This document shows, piece by piece, positions 6,682 through 11,698 of a stretch of 11,698 nucleotides of DNA. A program made the position numbers and the translations under genes. Position 1 is the stretch's first letter. Every line of letters begins with the position of its first letter. The notes under the pieces were generated by a model. That model saw only the letters and a program-made list of their open reading frames with translations, ran no database searches and was not told where the DNA came from. Origin of the DNA: an uncultured Oscillibacter sp. (GTDB taxonomy: Bacteria; Bacillota; Clostridia; Oscillospirales; Oscillospiraceae); contig UQMC01000061.1 in assembly GCA_900542115.1 (NCBI GenBank), positions 1-11,698 on the forward strand, given 5' to 3'.

Positions 6682-6741
6682 GATTTCAATAGGCCCACAT
6701 GGCGGGCCATGGAACAGAAACAGAAAATGGGAGGAACGGAT

Positions 6742-7410
6742 ATGCTGGATATTTTTGACATTCTGGGCCCCATTATGATCGGCCCCTCCAGCTCTCACAC
6801 GGCAGGGGCCGTGCGAATCGGCAGGATGGCCCGGACATTGCTGGGAGAAAAGCCGGTAAAGGCGGACATCGGTCTATACGGCTCCTTTGCCGAGACCGGA
6901 AAGGGCCACGGCACGGACCGCGCGCTGGTGGCGGGCCTTTTGGGAATGCGGCCCGACGATCTTCGCATCCCGGAGAGCTTCACCGTGGCGGCGGAGGAAG
7001 GGCTGACCTTTACGATTCACCCTGTTGAGCTGCGGGAGGCGCACCCCAACACGGCGGTGCTGACCGTGGAGGGCATCAGCGGGAAAAAGACCTGCGTGCA
7101 GGCAGTCTCCATCGGCGGCGGACGCATTCGGGTGGACAAGCTGGACGGTGTGGCGGTGAATTTCACCGGCGCGTTCAATACCCTCATTGTCCGGCACATG
7201 GATGTGCCGGGTGAGCTGGCGACGCTGACCCGGGAGATTTCCAACGCGGATATCAACATCGCCAACATGAGCCTTGTGCGGGACCGCCGGGGCGGCAGCG
7301 TGATGACGATTTTTGAGATCGACCAGCCGGTACCGGCGGGTGTTATTGAAAAGCTGAAGGAAGTGCCCCACGTGATCGGCGTGGTGTACTACGAAAAGGA
7401 GGGCGACTGA
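6742..7410 (+). CDS. sdaAB: L-serine dehydratase, iron-sulfur-dependent, beta subunit
   Basis: This 222-residue subunit belongs to the two-chain [4Fe-4S] L-serine dehydratase, which converts L-serine to pyruvate and ammonia in the cytoplasm. The N-terminal family motif DILGPIMIGPSSSHTAG spans residues 6-22. FAETGKGHGTD (49-59) is the other conserved block. The C-terminal third, from about 147, is an ACT domain (MDVPGELATLTREI), a small-ligand regulatory fold. The start at 6742 is set by GGGAGG seven bases upstream; an in-frame ATG at 6709 lacks a ribosome binding site. The stop is one base before the sdaAA ATG, so the two subunits are co-translated. Assignment is secure. Confidence 0.96.
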   Translation: MLDIFDILGPIMIGPSSSHTAGAVRIGRMARTLLGEKPVKADIGLYGSFAETGKGHGTDRALVAGLLGMRPDDLRIPESFTVAAEEGLTFTIHPVELREAHPNTAVLTVEGISGKKTCVQAVSIGGGRIRVDKLDGVAVNFTGAFNTLIVRHMDVPGELATLTREISNADINIANMSLVRDRRGGSVMTIFEIDQPVPAGVIEKLKEVPHVIGVVYYEKEGD

Positions 7411-7411
7411 G

Positions 7412-8287
7412 ATGGCCTTGGATTCCATGCAGGAAATTTTTGAAAGAGCGGAGGCCGAAGCCATCCCCTTCTGGCGGGTGGTGCTGGAGACCGATATGGA
7501 GGAGCGGCAGGTCACGGAGGCGCAGTCCTGGGAGAAAATGCGCCAGACGTGGGAGGCCATGCTGGAATCTGCTGTGAGCTATCGGGCGGAGCAGCGCTCC
7601 CGCAGCGGCCTTGTGGGCGGCGACGGTGCGCGGATGCGGGCGTATGCCGCCTCCGGCAAGGCATACAGCGGCGATTATGTGCAGGAGGTCATTGCCACGG
7701 CCCTCAGCGTGGGGGAGTGCAACGCCTGCATGAGAAAAATCGTGGCGGCGCCTACGGCGGGCGCCTGCGGCGTGCTGCCGGCGGTGCTGGTGCCGCTGTA
7801 TCAGGCCGGGAAGGCCACAGAGGAGGAAATCCTGAAGGCGCTGTATACCGCCTCCGGCATCGGCGCGGTCATCAGTTTCCGGGCCTGCATTGCCGGTGCG
7901 GCCGGCGGCTGTCAGGCGGAGATCGGCTCCGCCTCCGCCATGGCGGCAGGGGCGCTGGCCTCTCTCCGGGGCGGCGACTGCAAGCAGATCGGCCATGCCG
8001 CGGCCATGGCACTGAAGAATTTGATGGGCCTTGTGTGCGACCCGGTGGCGGGACTGGTGGAGGTCCCCTGCGTGAAGCGGAATGTGGTGGGCGCGGTCAA
8101 CGCGGTGAGCTGCGCGGATATGGCGCTGGCCGGTATCGAGAGCCGCATCCCGGTGGACGAAGTTATTGACTGCATGGGTGAGGTAGGTACCCGGATGCCT
8201 ATGGAGCTGCGGGAAACGGCGCTGGGCGGTCTTGCCGCTACCCCCACGGGCAAGGCCATCAAGGAGCGGATGGAGCAGGAGAATTGA
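7412..8287 (+). CDS. sdaAA: L-serine dehydratase, iron-sulfur-dependent, alpha subunit
   Basis: This 291-residue catalytic subunit partners the upstream beta chain. Family motifs include PTAGACGVLPAVL (114-126), GAAGGCQAEIGSASAMAAGA (162-181) and GLVCDPVAGLVEVPCVKRN (206-224). The probable cluster ligands are Cys167, Cys209 and Cys220. Their spacing (42 and 11 residues) equals that of the three ligands I recall for the Legionella single-chain enzyme (343, 385, 396). The tail ends without a cysteine, as expected for the two-chain type. The oxygen-sensitive cluster suits an anaerobe. The ribosome binding site GGAGGG lies inside the end of sdaAB. The enzyme supplies pyruvate from serine. Assignment is secure. 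Confidence 0.96.
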   Translation: MALDSMQEIFERAEAEAIPFWRVVLETDMEERQVTEAQSWEKMRQTWEAMLESAVSYRAEQRSRSGLVGGDGARMRAYAASGKAYSGDYVQEVIATALSVGECNACMRKIVAAPTAGACGVLPAVLVPLYQAGKATEEEILKALYTASGIGAVISFRACIAGAAGGCQAEIGSASAMAAGALASLRGGDCKQIGHAAAMALKNLMGLVCDPVAGLVEVPCVKRNVVGAVNAVSCADMALAGIESRIPVDEVIDCMGEVGTRMPMELRETALGGLAATPTGKAIKERMEQEN

Positions 8288-8312
8288 CTGCGGAATCGCC
8301 GTATCAGTAAAT

Positions 8313-8355
8313 AAAAAAAGGTCCCCGGAACGCATCGCGTTCCGGGGACCTTTTT
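8313..8355. terminator. Bidirectional intrinsic terminator between sdaAA and the lipoprotein gene
   Basis: GGTCCCCGGAACGC (8320-8333) and GCGTTCCGGGGACC (8337-8350) form a perfect 14-bp stem with a three-base loop. Seven As flank it on the left (8313-8319) and five Ts on the right (8351-8355). It therefore terminates both the plus-strand sdaAA transcript and the convergent minus-strand lipoprotein transcript. Confidence 0.95.
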
Positions 8356-8370
8356 GCTCCTATGTAATAT

Positions 8371-9255
8371 TCAGTTCAGGCCCAGCACGGTGCGGCCGCT
8401 TTCGCTCCAATAGCTTGCAAGCTGCTCGTAGCTGAAGTGGAACTCCTGCGGCCCGGCGGCATAGCTGGCCAGCTCATAGGCGGAGAAGATGATGGTCATG
8501 CCCTCTGCGTCAAAGGATACGGCGTAATCGCTGGCCCATTTTTCCATGACCTCACGGTAATTTTCCCAATAGATGTCGGAGAGGGAGAGATCAGCGTAGT
8601 TGGGGTCGGACTGGAAGCGCTCCACGGCCTGTACCTCGATCATGTCCGCCACAGCCAGTGTGAAGGCCTGCGGGTCCTCGGCCAGCTCGGGAATGGCGAG
8701 GAAAATACCGCTGTCCAGATCGAAGTTCCAACTGAAGTACACAGTGTTGGGGTGCGCGCCGCCCAGATAGCTGTAGTAGTCGGCGGCAATGCTGATAAGG
8801 GAGCCGGTGCGGTAGCAGGTGTAGGTCAGCTCCTCGGAAAGCGGGGCCATACTGTCGCCGGTGAACAGCTCCGGGTTCTCCTGATACATCATTTTGGTGT
8901 CGGCAATGCTTTCCTCCACGGATTCGGATTCTCGCCACTGGTCAAAGCTCTCGTTAAAGGTATTCATGCGGCTCACAGCGGCCTCCTGCGCGGGCGTTGC
9001 GGGGGTCTCGATGGGCTGGCCGTTTACGTAGGCCTGAAGATGGGGGAGCTGGAAGGAAATGTGCATCAGCTTTGTGCCATCCTCCGCCAGAATGTCCTGC
9101 TCGTAGGGGTCTGTTGTCACCTCGTAGGTGATGTCCTCCGTGTCCGCAACGGCGGGGGGCGTCGGCTCCTCCGGGGTGGGCAGCGTTGTCGCACCGCAGG
9201 CGGTCAGGCCCAATACAAGACACAGGGTAAGCGTCAGAATACCGAATTTTTTCAT
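8371..9255 (-). CDS. RsiV/PdaC-like lipoprotein (DUF4163-DUF3298)
   Basis: This 294-residue secreted lipoprotein has a basic N-terminus, a hydrophobic segment and lipobox LTAC with lipidated Cys20. A Pro/Thr/Glu-rich linker follows. The body resembles the extracellular part of Bacillus RsiV and PdaC. ADYYSYLGGAHPNTVYFSWN is the characteristic conserved block, and the end (AYELASYAAGPQEFHFSYEQL) matches the DUF3298 pattern. Unlike RsiV there is no N-terminal anti-sigma segment or transmembrane anchor, so it is not itself an anti-sigma factor. A cell-envelope or lysozyme-sensing role is inference. The ATG at 9255 has AAAGGAG six bases upstream. The gene follows tmcAL by 23 bases and probably shares its transcript. 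It ends 16 bases from the bidirectional terminator. Confidence 0.82.
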   Translation of the reverse strand: MKKFGILTLTLCLVLGLTACGATTLPTPEEPTPPAVADTEDITYEVTTDPYEQDILAEDGTKLMHISFQLPHLQAYVNGQPIETPATPAQEAAVSRMNTFNESFDQWRESESVEESIADTKMMYQENPELFTGDSMAPLSEELTYTCYRTGSLISIAADYYSYLGGAHPNTVYFSWNFDLDSGIFLAIPELAEDPQAFTLAVADMIEVQAVERFQSDPNYADLSLSDIYWENYREVMEKWASDYAVSFDAEGMTIIFSAYELASYAAGPQEFHFSYEQLASYWSESGRTVLGLN

Positions 9256-9278
9256 GAGAAACTCCTTTCAGGGACGGT

Positions 9279-10487
9279 TCAGAGCATCCGGGCGGTCTCC
9301 CGCCACAGTGCGCCGCCAACGGCGGCGCGAAGCTCCGGGTAGGCAAGGGTGTAGAGGTTCGCAGCGCGGGCCTCAAGAGCGAACAGCCGCTGCGCTGCAG
9401 CGTCCAGCGTCCGCACGGCGGCGGGCTTTGTGAGAACCGGCAGACGCGCGGTTTCCCGCATCCGGCCCAGCAGCGCCCGGCCCCGGCTGTTGGCGGCCAG
9501 CACCCGGAGATAGGGCACATGGGCGGGGATGTCCGCCGGCGTCAGCCCCAGATAGGCCCAGAGGACCATCCGCCGCAGACGGGTGTAGGCGTACCGTTTT
9601 GTTTTGGCGGCGTCCAAAACGGCGGCAAGGGAGGCGGGCTCCCGGCTGGCCTTGTACAGCCGCTGGCCGATGCCCTCCCGGCCGGTATCCAGCACGTCAA
9701 ACTCCGCCGCGCTCATGGAGCGGAGCCGGGATAGAATGGCCCGTTCACAGCCGGCGGCAAATACCGGGGCGCGGCCTGCGGCCTTTTCTTCCTCGTAAAC
9801 GCGCCGCATGGCCGGGACCATGCGGGAGAGGGCGTCTGCCTCTGTGCCTTCCGCCAACAGGGTTCGGATGGCGGAGGCGGAGCAGCCCCCGGCCTCGGAA
9901 ACGGCGGCGTCATGGGCGGCGCCGTGCCGGGGAACGGTGAAGACCTCCGCCTCGGAGCCGGTACGCAGCAGGGCGCGGCAGTATTCAATGCCAAGCGTAT
10001 TGTTGGGCTGGGACAGCAGCGCGGCATCTACGGGAGATAACAGCGCGGAAACGGCTCGCTGCCGCGCGGCGGCAAAGCTGTCTCCCCGGGTAAGCTCCGC
10101 CTTTAAAAGCGGCGTTAGCTCCGGGCGCTCCAGCGCGAGAGCGCACCGCAGCAGCGCGGCGCTGTCCCCGCATTCGCTGCCGAAGGCCAGCACATCCAAA
10201 AGCCCAGTGGCGGTCAGTGTCTCCACGCCGCCCCGCGCAAAGCCCTCGGCAGAGCTGACAGCCCATGGCAGGGGCAGCTCCAGCACGAGGTCCGCGCCGC
10301 TTTCCACAGCAGCCTCCGCCCGGGCGTACCGCCGCAGAAGGGCAAAGTCGCCCCGCTGCACAAAGTCCCCGCTCATGGCGCAGATCACGGCGGTATCCTC
10401 GCCGAAGCGCTGCCGCACAGCCTGCAGCAGATGCAGATGGCCATAGTGCAGGGGATTATATTCAGCTATGATACCAGCGGTTTTCAC
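9279..10487 (-). CDS. tmcAL: tRNA(Met) cytidine acetate ligase (TmcAL, YlbM-like)
   Basis: This 402-residue enzyme activates acetate with ATP and acetylates the wobble cytidine of elongator tRNA-Met (ac4C34), as shown for Bacillus TmcAL. Nucleotidyltransferase motifs GIIAEYNPLHYGH (5-17, with His14, Gly16 and His17) and MSGDFVQRG (about 39-47) are intact. The conserved QPNNTLGIEY block follows mid-protein, then a helical C-terminal RNA-binding region. The start is the GTG at 10487, giving MKTAGII, because GAGG (10499-10496) sits eight bases upstream. The longer GTG at 10496 lies inside that ribosome binding site. The lipoprotein gene follows downstream. The promoter must lie between about 10500 and 10650, but I could not identify it confidently. 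Confidence 0.92.
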   Translation of the reverse strand: MKTAGIIAEYNPLHYGHLHLLQAVRQRFGEDTAVICAMSGDFVQRGDFALLRRYARAEAAVESGADLVLELPLPWAVSSAEGFARGGVETLTATGLLDVLAFGSECGDSAALLRCALALERPELTPLLKAELTRGDSFAAARQRAVSALLSPVDAALLSQPNNTLGIEYCRALLRTGSEAEVFTVPRHGAAHDAAVSEAGGCSASAIRTLLAEGTEADALSRMVPAMRRVYEEEKAAGRAPVFAAGCERAILSRLRSMSAAEFDVLDTGREGIGQRLYKASREPASLAAVLDAAKTKRYAYTRLRRMVLWAYLGLTPADIPAHVPYLRVLAANSRGRALLGRMRETARLPVLTKPAAVRTLDAAAQRLFALEARAANLYTLAYPELRAAVGGALWRETARML

Positions 10488-10530
10488 GTATGTCACCTCA
10501 AAGCGGTTACAAAAAAGCTAAATACGATAT

Positions 10531-10566
10531 GCCCCTTCCGGGGCAGGCTTCACAAGAAGCTTGTGA
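10531..10566. repeat. Two small hairpins at the core/accessory junction
   Basis: GCCCC-TTCC-GGGGC (10531-10544) is a five-bp stem. TCACAAG-AAG-CTTGTGA (10550-10566) is a seven-bp stem. They lie between the divergent tmcAL and ribbon-helix-helix genes. The second shares the CACAAG word with later copies around the plus-strand promoter and may be an operator. Neither has a convincing U-tract. Confidence 0.45.
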
Positions 10567-10579
10567 GTTAAGGGTGGGC

Positions 10580-10609
10580 TTTACAAGTCTCCACTACATA
10601 TGGTATTAT
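10580..10609 (+). promoter_or_regulatory. Promoter of the ribbon-helix-helix gene
   Basis: TTTACA (10580-10585), an 18-base spacer and TATTAT (10604-10609) give a near-consensus promoter, with five of six matches in each box. It is about 45 bases upstream of the ATG. YACAAG words at 10551, 10582 and 10623, plus an inverted copy at 10560, surround it. Confidence 0.65.
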
Positions 10610-10654
10610 AACGGTTGGACTGTACAAGATGTAGAGAGGGGAGAGAAAGCGCGA

Positions 10655-10909
10655 ATGGGAAACATCGTGTGGGAAAATCCGCTGCGCCGCATGGAACAGG
10701 CCGTAGACAAGGTGTCAAGGGATTACACCAGACAGATACGGTGGCACAAGAAGCACCTCCGAACTGTTTCAGCAAAGCTCACCGTGCCGGAGTACGAACT
10801 GTTCCGCGCCATGTGCCCAGCGCGTCACACGACGCCATACGCCGTTCTGTGCAAGATGGTACGGGCCTACATCAATATGTCCGTTCAGGGCTTGCAGTCC
10901 CGCCGCTGA
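10655..10909 (+). CDS. Small ribbon-helix-helix-like protein
   Basis: This 84-residue basic protein starts at ATG 10655, with AGGGGAG about 11 bases upstream. Residues 36-74 (RTVSAKLTVPEYELFRAMC, then a turn and YAVLCKMVRAYI) fit the strand-helix-helix pattern of Arc/MetJ-type ribbon-helix-helix DNA-binding proteins: an alternating strand, a first helix, a short loop and a second helix. The N-terminal 35 residues are charged and unassigned. Such proteins in mobile elements often repress their own promoter or act in copy or transfer control. Its 3' end overlaps the left arm of the inverted repeat, and an antisense 57-codon frame lies across it (see findings). The longer frame to 10490 would cross the promoter. 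The fold is inference from pattern. Confidence 0.55.
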   Translation: MGNIVWENPLRRMEQAVDKVSRDYTRQIRWHKKHLRTVSAKLTVPEYELFRAMCPARHTTPYAVLCKMVRAYINMSVQGLQSRR

Positions 10910-10986
10910 AATGGCAACGCCGCTTTTGAGATTGGCAATCATGCGGCCCCCTTCAAGTGGCCCCAATCGTACCGCCTTGGCAAGGG
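10897..10986 (-). repeat. Left arm of imperfect ~100-bp inverted repeat
   Basis: Read on the minus strand from 10986, this arm contains CCCTTGCC, GGCGGTA, GGGGC, CACTTGAA-GGGGG, ATGATT, GCCAATCT, CAAAAGCG and finally GCGGGAC. They are in the same order as in the right arm at 11116-11221, with small gaps of mostly one to four bases. It includes a ribosome-binding-site-like GAAGGGGG four bases before a minus-strand ATG (10942), yet its lower part lies over the 3' end of the plus-strand ribbon-helix-helix gene. Confidence 0.7.
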
Positions 10987-11115
10987 TCAAGATAAACGCC
11001 CCCGCCGCCGCGTCCGCTTCGCGTTCGCGTTCGGGCAAGTCCGTCTCGGCTTCGTGCGCCAGCGCCCGCCGCCGTGGCGGCCCTGCCCGCCCCCTTCGGG
11101 GCTGCGGTGGGGGCG
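10987..11115. other. GC-rich non-coding spacer with nested inverted repeats
   Basis: No credible gene lies here. The segment has nested complementary pairs: GGGCAAG (11033-11039) with CTTGCCC (11118-11124), GCGCCC (11062-11067) with GGGCGC (11111-11116), GCCGCC (11068-11073) with GGCGGC (11076-11081) and CCCC (11091-11094) with GGGG (11098-11101). It could fold into an elaborate RNA or cruciform. Part of this is expected by chance in such GC-rich DNA. Confidence 0.45.
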
Positions 11116-11221
11116 CCCTTGCCCTGCGGCGGTAGTTCAGGGGCACACTTGAAAGGGGGACCTGAACATGATTTCAGCCAATCTAAGCAAAAGCGAACGG
11201 CGCGCCATCTACAAGCGGGAC
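11116..11221 (+). repeat. Right arm of imperfect ~100-bp inverted repeat (HNH leader)
   Basis: This arm runs from CCCTTGCC (11116-11123) through GGCGGTA, GGGGCACACTTGAAAGGGGG (11140-11159) and the HNH ATG at 11168 to GCGGGAC (11215-11221). It therefore covers the leader, ribosome binding site and first 18 codons of the HNH gene. Its counterpart is the minus-strand arm at 10897-10986. Confidence 0.7.
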
Positions 11222-11512
11222 GGATACCGCTGCGCCCTGTGCGACAGCCCGCAGGGGCTACAAATCCACCACATCGTATTCCGTTCCCATGGCGGAAGCA
11301 ATGACCCTGCAAACCTCATCACGCTCTGTTGGCGGTGCCACGCGGAAGCCCATGGGACGGCCATTCCGGAGCGGCATACCTACCAGCGCACCAGCTGGGA
11401 AGACCGTCAGAGCCTTGCCGAAGAGTACGAGCTGGCCTGCACGGAGTACATCTGCGACTACTACGCCAACATGGGCGTCATCGCTGACCCTGTCAACGGT
11501 GGGGGGCTTTAA
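11168..11512 (+). CDS. HNH endonuclease family protein
   Basis: This 114-residue protein has a classic zinc-supported HNH (beta-beta-alpha metal) nuclease core. It has CALC (Cys22, Cys25), QIHHI (His34-His35), the Asn of NDPANL (Asn49), CWRC (Cys54, Cys57), then His58 and His62. The two CxxC pairs should bind structural zinc; the His/Asn/His set is catalytic. Such short HNH proteins are common in phages (often near terminase genes), ICEs and intron remnants. A C-terminal helical region (about 76-103) is unassigned. The start at 11168 has AGGGGG eight bases upstream. Its leader belongs to the repeat family described here. Nicking or cutting activity is expected from the family; the target is unknown. 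Confidence 0.88.
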   Translation: MISANLSKSERRAIYKRDGYRCALCDSPQGLQIHHIVFRSHGGSNDPANLITLCWRCHAEAHGTAIPERHTYQRTSWEDRQSLAEEYELACTEYICDYYANMGVIADPVNGGGL

Positions 11513-11698
11513 TGCCCCCTTATAAGCAACGAGTGGTGGCTCCCCCCGCGCTCGCTGCGGCTCGCTTTGCGCGTGGCGCGGCCCCCCCGCTGTGCTAAGC
11601 GGGCGCCGCTTTGGCTCCGTGGGCTGCGGCGCCCGCCGCCTGCGCGGCCCGCAAAGGTTGCGGGCCTTGCCCTCGCCGCCCCGCCATTTCAAGTGGGG
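11513..11698. other. GC-rich hairpin-rich non-coding region at contig end
   Basis: No credible gene lies here. GCGGGCGCCGC (11599-11609) pairs perfectly over 11 bp with GCGGCGCCCGC (11626-11636). GGCCCGCAA (11646-11654) pairs over nine bp with TTGCGGGCC (11658-11666), with a three-base loop. Then CCTTGCCCT and TTTCAAGTGGGG follow to the last base. GCGCCCGCCGCC (11629-11640) is repeated exactly at 11062-11073. The layout (GCGCCCGCCGCC, stem-loop, CTTGCCCT, TTCAAGTG-type motif) parallels the spacer upstream of the HNH gene. Confidence 0.6.

Larger units (their letters stand above)
10500..11698. mobile_element. Probable edge of an integrated mobile element
   Basis: To the right of tmcAL the gene density drops and only small accessory-type genes appear (ribbon-helix-helix, HNH). 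Intergenic DNA becomes extremely GC-rich with many hairpins and related repeats. This contrasts with the compact housekeeping DNA on the left. No integrase, relaxase, terminase or attachment repeat is visible, so type (ICE, phage, plasmid) and exact boundary are unknown. The call is inference from context. Confidence 0.35.

Noticed and set aside
8437..9342. 301-codon plus-strand open frame opposite the lipoprotein gene
   Set aside because: The minus strand has a ribosome binding site, signal peptide, lipobox and conserved domain. The plus frame also crosses the intergenic gap between tmcAL and the lipoprotein gene.
10769..10942. Minus-strand 57-codon gene starting ATGATTGCCAATCTC, with GAAGGGGG upstream
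   Set aside because: The leader looks gene-like, but the C-terminal half lies antisense to the better supported ribbon-helix-helix gene and reads as low-quality sequence. Kept as part of the inverted-repeat finding, not as a gene.
11062..11116. CRISPR-like array in the repeat-rich region
   Set aside because: Repeats are few, differ in spacing and orientation and are not separated by uniform spacers.
11258..11692. 144-codon minus-strand open frame at the right end
   Set aside because: It is antisense to the clear HNH gene and spans the hairpin-rich spacer; the peptide is Arg/Gly/Pro-rich with no recognisable domain.

Overview
The window looks like a metagenome-assembled contig from a GC-rich, low-oxygen gut Firmicute, probably of the Oscillospiraceae/Clostridium cluster IV type. 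That placement is inference. It rests on the GC-rich coding sequence and on the gene set: TmcAL/YlbM-type tRNA ligase, DegV, a two-subunit iron-sulfur serine dehydratase, a DUF1576 membrane protein and an RsiV-like lipoprotein, all typical of Firmicutes. The first 51 bases are not biological. They are the end of an Illumina P7/TruSeq index adapter, so the left end is an untrimmed read end.

Left block (52-2155, minus strand): a patatin-like phospholipase, an RluA-family pseudouridine synthase, a tiny two-helix membrane protein whose expected ATG reads ATA, and the first 31 codons of an antibiotic-biosynthesis-monooxygenase (ABM)-like protein cut by the adapter. The first two genes overlap by one base and all four could be one transcript. 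It diverges from an ABC-F ATPase of the Uup type. Both directions appear to be served by fully overlapping promoters that share one palindromic -10 box (2198-2210).

Middle block (2261-8287, plus strand): Uup-like ABC-F, a DUF1576 membrane protein built from two homologous halves, a DegV fatty-acid-binding protein, and the operon sdaAB-sdaAA for [4Fe-4S] L-serine dehydratase. Readable promoters (TTGC-type -35, 17-base spacer) precede each unit. Terminators follow degV and sdaAA, the latter a perfect 14-bp bidirectional hairpin.

Right core block (8371-10487, minus strand): tmcAL and, 23 bases downstream, an RsiV/PdaC-like lipoprotein. They converge on sdaAA at the bidirectional terminator.

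Right end (about 10500-11698): the character changes to small plus-strand genes (a ribbon-helix-helix-like protein and an HNH endonuclease) separated by very GC-rich non-coding DNA full of perfect hairpins. An imperfect inverted repeat of about 100 bp has one arm covering the HNH gene's leader and first codons. The other arm faces away and lies over the 3' end of the ribbon-helix-helix gene. A related short motif sits at the contig's last bases, where the assembly stops. I read this as the edge of an integrated mobile element (ICE- or phage-like), but no integrase, att site or transfer gene is in view. I found no clearly new defence system, CRISPR array, tRNA or rRNA. The least explained parts are the repeat-rich right end and the duplicated DUF1576 protein.
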